From: Mesostigma viride
Lineage: Eukaryota; Streptophyta; Mesostigmatophyceae; Mesostigmatales; Mesostigmataceae
Reading direction: 5' to 3'
Assembly: GCA_009746045.1 (NCBI GenBank)
Contig: RPFO01001331.1
Span: forward strand, 1 to 44,302
DNA length: 44,302 bases
The notes beneath the pieces are model-generated. The model saw only the letters and a list, made by a program, of their open reading frames with translations. It ran no database searches and was not told the DNA's origin. Made by a program: the position numbers and the translations under genes. Of this stretch, positions 9,505-18,695 are shown piece after piece (position 1 is the first letter of the stretch; every line of letters begins with the position of its first letter).

Positions 9505-12020
9505 GCGGTGCTGACCGGCAAGCTGGAGAAGCTGTTCGACATCGCCAAGGGGGCGAATTCGGAGGACTTAGCCGTGGCGGATCGTACGCTGGGCCAGGCG
9601 TTGCTTGACGTGTGGAACTACAACAAGCTATATCTATACGGCAAAGTCACGCGTGGGAAGGGCCACTATATTGCGGATGGCCACTACACCAATCTGCTCA
9701 CGTACATCCTCCCGGCTATGCGGCAAGCGGGGGGAAGGGAAGGGAATGTGGAGCCGGCAGCGGTGGATGTACACGAGGAGGAAGCAGAAGGAAAGAAAAA
9801 GCCGGCCCACAGCATTGCTTCAGTGCATTCCGCTTACAGTCGCACGCTGGCCAACACGTTTCTCCGTCTGACACAGGAGCAGACTGATGATCCTGCCTCA
9901 ACGAAACCCGCGCCTGAGGAGGTGATGATGCAAAGGTGCAAATTCGCCAATGCAGAGGGGGAGAAGAAAGGCCAGAAGGTCTCTTGGACTTCTTTCAGGA
10001 ACTTGGCCAGCCTTCCTATGATGGACGCCGTGATCGATTGCATCATGAGCTGCCAGGTTGGACCGGAAAAGCTCACCAAGTTGGTGGAGATCGCCAAGGA
10101 TGTGCTGGAGTGCCTGCGGCTGACCATTTGCGCCAGATTCAAGGAGGATGTGACGCTGGAAGCGCAATGCAAGGACGCAAATGGCAAGGAGTTTGTGGCG
10201 TCTCATATTTTCGAACTCGTCTTCAATCTCCATCCTCTCGCTCGGCCGGTCGGCAGGAAGGAGATTGTGGCCAGATACCGGGAATTTTGGGATGTGGCCG
10301 TCATCATAACGAGGAACATCGCCTACCTTCTTAAAGCCAAAAAACACGCCGCACATCTGAGGATTCCGAGAAAGGATATCAGTAATGGCAAGATCGACTT
10401 TCAGGAGATTCTGCTAAAAGAGAGCGAGGACAAGACGGTGGGTTTGGCACTTTTGGCTCCGGAAGCGTTCAGGAAGTACGCTCCAAAAGTTGGATTACTC
10501 GAAGGGGGGTGAAGGAGGCGGCGATGAAGGGGCCGGTGAAGGGGCTGGAGAAGGGGAAGGGGAAGGGGAAGGAGACGGAGGCGAAGAAGGAGAGGAGGCG
10601 AAGGAGGAGGAGGAGTGGGACGTGAAGTATGAGTGGCAGAGTGTGGACTGGGGCCGTCGCCGGGTCTGGTTTTGCTGTCAGGACTAGACGGTGATGATGA
10701 TGACAAGTCGCTCGTCAAGCAGGTGGCAGGCGAGGTTGCCTCAGCTTCAGCCCGCCCCTTTCCCTTGGGCAGGTCCCTTCCGTGCCTGAGCCTGCTGAAC
10801 TTGGCGAACATTTGGGGTGATAAGTGGAGTAACTTTCAGAGAGGGTGGTGGGCGTTCGGTCCTTGCCCGAATTCGGACATTCCCCAACCGGGCGGGATGT
10901 ACGATCATGTGCTGAAGGCTTGCGCCCACGACTTTTTCTCCAGGTTCGAACCGATGGTGATCGTGTTTGGTACCGAGACGGAGATTAAGGGGTTTCAAGA
11001 GATAGTGGAAAGGATCGGGAAAGGGAGTGAATTGTGGGAGCGGCTTGAACAGGGGGAAGGTGATGGGGGGCCTAGGCTCGGAAGGGCGAAGAAGCGAAAA
11101 GCTTCCCACGAAGCTGGGGGATTGTCCGCCGTGGTGGAGAGGGATGACCAACAGTTGTTGGAGGGAGGGGATGGAGGGGATGGAGGTCCGGCAGGAGGGT
11201 CTAACCGCGGAGAGACCCCCGTCGAGGTCAGAACGCAGCAGGCCGAACAGATGACGGGGCCTGAAGGTGATTCGGATCCGCCTGCGGCGAAGAAGCCCGC
11301 TTCTCAAGTGACTCGACGGGCAGTCGTGTCACTTGTTGAGGATGATGGAGGTGGGCCTTCCAAGCCTGCCGCGTCGCAGCCCGTTTTTCAGGTTCCGAAG
11401 AAGCAGCTTCGGGTTCCCCCGGCGACTCTGCCCACCCCGGCGCCTCTGCCCAGTTCTCAGGTACCGAAGAAGCAGCTTCGGGTTCCCCCGCCGACTCTGG
11501 CCATTTCTCAGGTACCGAAGAAGCAGCTTCGTAAGCCAGTTGTGGCAGTGGCTGATTCGGACGACGATGCTGAGGAGGAGGAGGAGGAGGAGGACGACGA
11601 TGCTGAGGAGGAGGAGGGGGAGGAGGAGGAGGAGGAGGAGGAGGAGCAGCACGTTGCTACCAAGAAATCCGCCAAGGGTGGGAAGGCTGCGGAGCACGTT
11701 GCTTCCAAGAAATCGGCCAAGGTGGGGAAGCCTCCCAAGCCTGCCCTGCCTCAGAAACGGCGTCGAAAAGCAGTTGTGCTTTCAGATTCGGACGATGAGG
11801 AGGAGAAGGAGGAGGAGGATGGCGGCGGAGAGGAGGAGGACGGGGGAAAGGAGCGCGTTGCTTCCAAGAAGTTACCCAAGACCGCGAAGACTGCCAAGGT
11901 TGCCGAGCCCGCCAAACCCGCCCCGGCGCCTGCCCCCCACCCCCAGACGGGGTCTACCTGCGAGCAGAGGTCGAAGGAAAAGGCCAAAAAGGGTAAGAAA
12001 AAATCTGCGAGTGAATTCTG
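9505..12020 (+). CDS. Large gene, exon 8: globular region, acidic repeats, basic Lys-rich tail
   Basis: Starts after GATGTCGCAG|GCG and ends TTCTG|GTATGT. About 335 codons of ordinary complexity come first (to about 10500), followed by a Gly/Glu tract. A second globular stretch (about 10690-11040) contains WGDKWSNFQRGWWAFGPCPNS and MVIVFGTETEIKGF. After this come three copies of QVPKKQLR (11380-11540), poly-Glu/Asp runs and three related repeats with ASKKSAK/ASKKLPK, ending in Lys-rich sequence. The alternation of acidic runs and Lys/Pro repeats resembles chromatin- or nucleolus-associated proteins by composition only. Frame breaks near 10505 (G6 run) and 10670 interrupt it. Function unknown. 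Confidence 0.6.
11195..11219 (+). repeat. Palindrome-family member inside coding sequence
   Basis: AGGGTCTAACCGCGGAGAGACC, a diverged copy within exon 8. It contributes the residues GSNRGETP in the open frame. If it is a mobile sequence, it has been absorbed into an exon without breaking the frame. Confidence 0.5.
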
Positions 12021-12115
12021 GTATGTAGAGTGTTTTGATTTTTTACGGTTGGCAGTCCGATTTCTACTAACTCGATTTTAGTCATGCGTTGATGGCATGA
12101 TCGGTTTGCTCGCAG

Positions 12116-12678
12116 GTAATGAGGATGTGGAGCAGTTACTTCGCTTGGCTAATGTGGCGGTGGGCTTCGGACCAGCGGCTGTACATGCTGACACTTCCGG
12201 ACGGGAGGAGCCTAAGGGGGCGGAAGACAGTCAGGCGGGCGATGAGGATGATGACAAGCCCACGTTGGAAATGAGACTTATGGACGGGGAAATGGGGTTC
12301 GGAGCACCAGAGGCCTTTTGGTGTGATGGGTGGACTTTAGCCATTATGCAAGCAGGGAACAAGGATACGGCTACGCCAATGTATGCCAAGCTAGAAGACG
12401 TCATGCTTTATGGGCAGGTGTCTGGATACGACACCAAGTGGAGGGACGTCGCATTTAAGTTTTTCGCTGAGGGGGAGAAGGGAGGGAAGTTGAAGAACAA
12501 GTTGTGGTGGATGCCGCTGGACTACGCGATGAAGGTGGTAAAGCTGACGGATGGCAAGAGCTGGAAGGATGTGGAAGTCTGGGCGCCTGCAAAGGAGATC
12601 GATAAGAAGAGGAGGAACTCGAAAACGGAACAGCAGATCGCGGAAGCGAAATTACGGAAGAGGCCCTCGAAAGTGTGA
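12116..12678 (+). CDS. Large gene, last exon
   Basis: Follows a GCTCGCAG acceptor and is open to a TGA at 12676-12678 (about 187 codons). It carries an acidic stretch (GDEDDDKP), a globular region rich in Trp (FWCDGWTLAIMQ, KNKLWWMPLDYAM) and a basic C-terminus (KKRRNSK, LRKRPSKV) that could be a nuclear localisation signal. The 5' junction is the only one in the gene whose phase does not match the upstream donor at 12020, so an indel or a different splice site is needed. Confidence 0.55.
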
Positions 12679-13189
12679 GGGAAAGTTAGCACTTGGACAT
12701 GCGCTGGCAATGCTCGTCCTATGGTTAATACAAAGGTTAGGATGATGTCGAGTCTCTCCACGTAAAATTTACATGAATTACTAACTTTCAAGCCTCTCGA
12801 TGTGGAATGTACGCTCAAATTGACATGAATTAAGCATTATGACACCAAATTAGCTCGAAAATACGCGATCGGACGCCAAATTCGCGCGAAAAAAAGATAT
12901 CGGACGATTGAAACTAGCGTTTTTTTCTTGCAAAATGCGCCAAAAATGACCCCATTCCGCGTGGGACCACCCTCTACCCGATATTCTAGTATCGCCGAAG
13001 TAGGCGGGTTGACCACGGCTGGAATCTAGCTGCCGGTTGTATAGTGTGACGTACGTACAAACCTAGAGGATGTAGCGGATACTAACTATGTACAATATTA
13101 AAAAAATTAAATTAAATTATAAGATGCCTCCGTTGGGAGATCCTGTAGCACATATTCCTTGATGGATGGTGGACTGCTGCCGGGTGGTG
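12679..13189. other. Non-coding stretch downstream of the large gene
   Basis: AT-richer sequence without a credible ORF. It holds two loosely similar blocks ending ACATGAATTA (about 12760-12835) and an AT-rich tract with short ATTAA repeats at 13098-13122. The tract could be the 3' tail of the minus-strand LINE fragment that begins just after it. Confidence 0.4.
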
Positions 13190-13470
13190 CTGCATGCGTT
13201 GCTTCCCCCAGAAGCCAGGTGAGACGTCAACCTCCCTTGCCGACGAGCTTAAGGACCAGCTCCTTACCCTCATGGCGCGCGACAAAGACTGCCATGACAG
13301 TGTTACGACCACGACGGAAACCCATCTGAGACTCACCCAGGTGTGGGTCCAGCGCGGCGCGGAGCCTGTGCAGCAGAGACTGGATGCGGTGTTCAAACTG
13401 GGCTGGGATATCCACGAGGTCGGCCAGCAACATCTGGGTGTAGTTCGTGGCATGTTTCCCTACCCTTTTT
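13190..13470 (-). pseudogene. LINE reverse-transcriptase fragment
   Basis: On the minus strand a short frame contains HLGESQMGFRRGRNTVMA, nearly identical to the HLGESQMGFRPGRNTVMA stretch of the fuller LINE ORF2 at 31050-34023. This is the RT region before the first catalytic aspartate. The rest of RT is missing: no YADD is present. Flanking sequence in the same strand is frame-shifted. It is a dead fragment of the same or a sister LINE family. Confidence 0.8.
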
Positions 13471-13599
13471 GGGATGTCCTTGGGGCCAGGGGCCAGGTCA
13501 AAATATGCTGCCCTGGCTGGCCAAGCTAGCCGCTGGGGGCCGGCCAGACCGGCAAGGGTGGTGTCGACCTGGCTGGTGGGAGCAAGATGTCCTACAAAT

Positions 13600-13760
13600 G
13601 CTAGATCCTATAGCTACGCTGCATAATTAAGGCATGGCTTCTCAGCAGAGAGTGGCTCTCTGCGTAGTCACAACATCACTTAAATAATAAAGCTAGGCAT
13701 CATCTGGTGTGTGGCGCGTCATGGGCACACATGTACATGACTAATTAATGTTCATAAGCC
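13600..13760 (-). repeat. Short repeat X with internal hairpin (minus copy)
   Basis: Its reverse complement matches 15376-15515 at roughly three quarters of positions. Both copies contain CCAGATGATGCCTAGCTTTAT and a hairpin, here GCAGAGAGccaCTCTCTGC on the minus strand. It lies just upstream of the LINE ORF1 copy at 13805. It is probably a LINE-associated or MITE-like repeat. Confidence 0.6.
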
Positions 13761-13804
13761 AGCTGGTTACTTACTAGCCACGAGCCACGAGCCACGAGGT
13801 AGCC

Positions 13805-15375
13805 ATGGCTTTCGGCGCTCATAACTTTCACTGACGTTTGAGCACCGAATTTAGTCGTGAATATCACAATCGATGCGTCTTTCTACGACGCACATGCTGC
13901 TATAATTTTCCGACGCTATTACGCAATATACGATGAGCAAACGTCTCTCGACGCAACGCAGCCTGGCGGTTGCGCTCGGCAATGAAAATACGTCTGCAGC
14001 TCCGGCTGCAGCTTCGCCCACCGGCCCAGAAGGCAGCGGCGCCACTAGCCAAGCTCTAGTGGTCGCCCAGCCCCCTCCCGGGCTCGCCTCGCCAGCAGCG
14101 TCGCCTGAACCCAAGCGCAGTCGCCCTGCCGAGCCGATTTTTGACGAATTTGACGCCAGCCAACCCGGCTTTTTCGACAAGCTCAACCCCGACAAGATCC
14201 TGAGCTACGTGTTCTAGGGATCCACCGCCTCGCTTATTGAACTGTGCAAGCAGCTCTTCCATCAGGGTCGTCTCGTCAATGGTCAGCTGCAGCGTCGCCC
14301 ATACGAGTACATCTTCACCGCCCCCCGCCCCCGGCTGCAGATATACGCCCTCTTCTCCCTCCTTGGACGCTCCATCGGGGAGCTCTGGCCCCCCAAGCCC
14401 ATCACCACCACCTTTACCGAATCCTCCATCCGCGCCCTCCTTAAGGAAGCTTTCGAGCAGCACGTGACCCCCCTTGCCACAGATGTGGCGGCAATGGGCG
14501 GCACGCTGGCTGCTGAGCTCACCCACCATCTCCACCGCCACCTCCACCCTCCTCGCCTCCTCCACCGCCACCACCCCCTCCTCCGACGCCATCACCGCCC
14601 AGCTCCGCGACATCGACCAGCGTCTTAAGGACAATGCCATCGCTATCGAGGTCTTGCAGAACACCGCAGGCCTCACCGCCCAGGTGGTGAAGGACATTGC
14701 CGCCAAGCCATGCAGCCCCTGCTGGCCTGGCCGGCGATGCTCCTCCCATCACGACCTGGGCGGACATGCTTAAGCAGCACACCACCTCCACCACCTCCGC
14801 CGTCGCAGCCCAGCTCCAGCGGCAGACGCTTGACCTCCGCGAGGAGGCCGAGCTCGCCAAGCGCAGCCTCAACGTCATTGTTGAAGAATCTCAAGATGGA
14901 GGAAGGTGAGAATTCCGAGAAGCTTGCGCGTGCTTTTGAGAGAGAAATCCTTGATCGCATGGGCCTTACTGGTGAGATCGAGCTGGTCGCCCACCGCCTT
15001 CCCCGCGCGCGGGGTAAGGCAGGGCCGCCCCCGCTCCTTCTCACCTTTAAGACCCCGGCGGACAAGATTTCTTTTCTCCGACGCCGCAAGCGGCTCAAGA
15101 AGACTCTCTTCACCCTTGATGACGACTTGACCCTGGCGCAGCAACAACGGCGACGGGAGCTATGGCCGACCTACCTCCAGCTCCGGCAGACCAAGGCGGG
15201 CCAGCCGGTGTACTGGAAGGGGGCGGCCATCTACGTCGGCCACAAGCCCTGGCAGGCGACCCCCGCGACCCCAACGACTCCAGACGCCCCAGCTTAGGGG
15301 AATCCAGCAGTAGTAGTGTAGAATAGATAGACCGTGGCCATGTACATGTACGCCTCCTAGAGGCACTATCCCAGC
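13805..15375 (+). mobile_element. ORF1-only LINE copy 1
   Basis: The 5' part (13815-13925) aligns with the reverse complement of the 5' monomers of the large LINE (shared GCTCATAACTTT, ATAATTTTC and CGCAATAT blocks). This identifies it as the 5' end of a related LINE. ORF1 follows at 13933-15297, then about 80 bases shared with copy 2. No ORF2, endonuclease or RT follows. It may be a non-autonomous ORF1-only derivative or simply a truncated element. Confidence 0.65.
13933..15297 (+). pseudogene. LINE ORF1 (RNA-binding protein), disrupted
   Basis: Starts at ATG 13933 with a Ser/Ala/Pro-rich N-terminus. An in-frame TAG at 14215 is followed in the same frame by a readable continuation (ASLIELCKQLF, RRPYEYIFTAPRP). 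Frame changes occur near 14520, 14700 and 14890. A coiled coil (AQLRDIDQRLKDNAIAIEVL) precedes an RRM-like strand (RSLNVIV). The C-terminal domain typical of L1-type ORF1 proteins then has PPLLLTFKTPADKISFLRR and DDDLTLAQQQRRREL, ending YWKGAAIYVG. The family coats LINE RNA and acts as a chaperone in the RNP. With a stop and at least three frame changes, this copy is probably inactive unless the indels are consensus errors. Confidence 0.75.
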
Positions 15376-15754
15376 TAATTAAGCCACGCGCTGTATTTAA
15401 TCATGTACATGTGAGCCTATGATGTGCCACACTCCAGATGATGCCTAGCTTTATTTAGTTATGTTGTGCCCATGCAGAGAGTTGCTCTCTGCTGAGATGC
15501 CACGCTCTAGTTTTGTATAGCCATGATGATCTTCCCCCTCACAGGCATGCTCCCCCCTTACCCGGGCATAGCGTGATAGACCATGAGGGTGCAGGTGCCC
15601 TGGTGCACCTAGAGAGCAGGGGTCCTTTACATCCCCACCCTTGCAGGAAGTAGCTTAGGATGTATGATAGGCCATATGCCCCCTCTCAAGGGCTACTGAT
15701 GTGCTATATATACTCCCAACGGAGTTATGTTACAATTCAATTCAATTCAATTCA
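15376..15754. other. Spacer between the facing LINE ORF1 copies, with repeat X
   Basis: 15376-15515 is the plus copy of repeat X (hairpin GCAGAGAGttgCTCTCTGC). The rest is unique, with a TATATATA stretch near 15705 and a short (AATTC)n tract ending about 15755. Read on the minus strand, that tract is the likely 3' tail of copy 2. No gene was seen. Confidence 0.5.
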
Positions 15755-16740
15755 AGCCAGCTGGTATAGTGCCTGTAGTAGGCGTGCATGTACAAGGCCA
15801 CTGTCTAACTATTCTACACTACTAAGTACTGATGTATTTCCCTAAGCTGGGGCGTCTGGAGTCGCTGGGGCCGCGGGGGTCGATGGGGTAGCATGCCAGG
15901 GCTTGTGGCCGACGTAGATGGCCGCCCCCTTCCAATACACCGGCTGGCCCGCCTTGGTCATGCCGTCCGAGCTGGAGGTAGGTCGGCCATAGCTCCCGTC
16001 GCCGTTGTTGCTGCGCCAGGGCCCAAGTCGTCGTCCACGATGAAGGGAGTGTTCTCGAGCCGCTCAGTTGCGGCGCCTGAGGAACGAAATCTTGTTCGCT
16101 GGGCTCTTAAAGATGAGAAGAAGCGGTGGGCGCCCCTGCCTTACCCCGCGCGCGGGGTTCAACTGAGGCGGTGGACGGCCAGCTTATGATCTCACCAAGA
16201 AGGCCCATATGCGATCAAGGATTTTGCTCTCAAACGCACGTGCAAGCTTCTCGGAATTCTCACCTTCCTCCACGTCGAAGTTCTTGAGTATGGCGTTAAG
16301 GCTGCGCCTGGAGAGCTCGGCATCCTCGCGGAGGTCGAGCTTCTGAGCACTGCTGGAGCTGGGCTGCGACGCCGGGCGGAGGTGGTGGAGGTGGTGTGCT
16401 GCTCAATTAAGTGCTCATTTCCGCCCAGGTCGTGATGGGAGGAGCATCGCCGGCCAGGGTCTGGCTTGGCGGCAATGCCCTTCACCGCCTGCCGGGCGGT
16501 GAGGCCCGTGCGTTGTTTTGCAGGACCTCGATGGCGATGGCAGTGTCCTTGAGGCGCTGGACCTCGATGTCGCGGAGCTGGGCGGTGATCGATGGAGTCG
16601 GTGGAGGGCCGCGGATCGAGGGGGGTGGGGGGGTGGAGGCGAGGGTGGCGGTGGCGGTGGGGATGGTCGGGGAGCCAGCGTGCCACCCACAGCTTCCACA
16701 TCTGCAGCAAGGGGCGTCATGTGCTGTGAGAGGGCGTCGT
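15755..16740 (-). mobile_element. ORF1-only LINE copy 2 (inverted to copy 1)
   Basis: Reverse-complement match to about 14240-15375 of copy 1, including the ORF1 C-terminus and about 80 bases past its stop (15755-15842), after which the copies diverge. The minus-strand frame at 16192-16710 retains parts of ORF1, but the reading frame is broken repeatedly and the conserved C-terminal domain is rearranged near 16050-16200. With copy 1 it forms a tail-to-tail inverted repeat with arms of about 1 kb. Lacking the N-terminus, it is 5'-truncated as LINE copies usually are. Confidence 0.75.
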
Positions 16741-16789
16741 GGAGGTGGAGGAGGAAGGTGGATTACAGGTAGATGGCAGACCTACTGTA

Positions 16790-16935
16790 TAGGAAAAGCT
16801 GCGCCTGGAGAGCTCGGCATCATCCTCGCGGAGGTCGAGCTTCTGAGCACTGCTGGAGCTGGGCTGCGACGCCGGGCGGAGGTGGTGGAGGTGCGGTGTG
16901 CTGCTCAATTAAGTGCTCATGTCCGCCCAGGCACA
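16790..16935 (-). repeat. Duplicated LINE ORF1 segment
   Basis: Near-identical direct repeat of 16305-16433 (from GCTGCGCCTGGAGAGCTCGG to GTCCGCCCAGG). It is a local tandem duplication of part of copy 2, or the edge of another fragment. Confidence 0.8.
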
Positions 16936-18690
16936 TCACCTAAAAATGGCCTTTTTTGTTACATGGGGTCATATCTCCCACACATATAGTCAGATCGGGG
17001 TGCCTCAGTTCTGGACTTAAGGTCCCCCTAGGACCCTGTTCACATCACATAAATTGGGGGGCCAACTGAACTATTTTTAGCATCAAACCGTGACGTGGAA
17101 AAGTGCAAAAAACGATGTTTTCCAGGCATAAGGAGGCATAGCAGCCACACACAAGTAGTAAATGTAGTCCAATTCAGTTGGAAATGGTCATGCTTATTAA
17201 TTTACATCCAAAGACAAAAACCGCCCTTAAGTATGCAATGTAGGACCAAACTATGTGCTATAATTCTGGCATACATGAGCCAAAACACCATTTTAGTGCA
17301 TTATTTTCAAACTTATGAAGCCCCTGCCAGCACATATGTGGCCCAATCATGCCAGAATTCGTCACAATAGTAGCACAATACTTGAATTTACACTAGAACA
17401 CAAGTTGGACATACTAGGACCACTGCCGGCCAACTGAAAGTGACGGATGCAAGCAGAAATAGAGCGATTTTTGCCAAAATACTCCATATTCTGCGCCATT
17501 GTCTTGGAAAACTTTGCATTCTTCACTCAATTATCGTCATGGCTGTCATGGGATTCATATACATGCCACTGGGGCTGGATACAACACAGACTAAAAAAGC
17601 GATCATCAAGGGACAAAATCTCCATCAATCACAGTAGATGCTGGCATTCGGAACAAGCACCGTAGTGCATGCCTACAAGCCTCAAGAAGGGGAGCTTGGC
17701 TGACCAGTCGTGCCTGTCGGCTGACCAGTCTCTTTTCTAAACGGGCCCCGCTCGGCAGCACACACAATCTCCTTTGCAGTACTTGGCCCACTCTGCTGGG
17801 CACCCCTGCTGTGCGTGTGTTATAGCAGCTAATCCACATATATCATCTGCCAGGTGCCTCTCTGCTACATGGAAATACAAAGCGCAATCAAGGACAGCAG
17901 TGGCTTGGGCTGGTATTCGATTGAGCTCAGCACCTAGCTGCTGTGCAACATGATTCTGCATCAGTGCCTGTCCTAATTGCGCCCCCCCGCCCCCTTGCCA
18001 TCATCGTCATGCTCATCATAGTCTTTGGAACGTGCACTGAACTCCAACCCTTGGACAGTCCATAGGTCATTAAGAATCTGTGCATGTAATGCTAGCTCTT
18101 CTCAGTTGAACTCATCTACCACCCTCTCATGGCCGTGTCATCTCTCATGTAATCCACCTAGGTTTATCGTGGCCACTGATCTTTCAGCCCCTCCTGACAT
18201 CAAAATCTGGGCAAACACACTGTTGACATCGCCCTTCCTTTTTAGCCTGCATGGCTCCTCATGTTTATCCTTATCTCATCCCTCAATACACCTAGAACTG
18301 TCTATTCATCCCCCTTGCATAGGCGGTGCATAATTGCGGCGTGATGGGGGATTGCCAAAAATAGGTGTAAAATGCATGGGATGGCACGGGGAGGCTCACA
18401 CTCATCGCTTTACAATCACATGCACTCATGTGCTAACAATGTCCCTCCCTGCTTTTGACACTGCATGCACATGCATTTCCTACCGGCTATATCAAGCCTT
18501 TAGTGTGGTTTGGTGCATATCAAGAGACATGGCAGGTCAGCTGAGTGCATCAGACCACATTTGTGTTAAGTGTACGCTTGCAATGCTGTTTGCCCACCGC
18601 ATGGAGCTCCCCTTTCGGACAGTGGCACAAGTAGCACTTACACCTTACTCCCAGCCGCTCACCCTGCCCATGCTAGCAACAAGAACAAAT
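16936..18690. other. Left flank of the Ty3 insertion, no gene recognised
   Basis: Mixed-composition sequence without long ORFs. The most protein-like frame is on the minus strand at 17737-17961 (74 codons, Cys/His/Ala-rich). No family or splice structure could be assigned, so it could be a decayed transposase or a piece of an exon. No tandem repeat or terminal inverted repeat stands out. Confidence 0.4.
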
Positions 18691-18695
18691 GCATG
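18691..18695. other. Target-site duplication of the Ty3 element, left (GCATG)
   Basis: GCATG directly precedes the TGTTAC start of the 5' LTR and recurs at 42544-42548 directly after the ACA end of the 3' LTR. A 5-bp duplication is the norm for Ty3-type integrases. It proves that the two LTRs, almost 24 kb apart, belong to one insertion. Confidence 0.92.

Noticed and set aside
15376-15754. Solo Copia LTR (TATATATA box and AATTC repeats before CA)
   Set aside because: No flanking duplication, and the AATTC run is better explained as the 3' tail of the minus-strand LINE copy 2.
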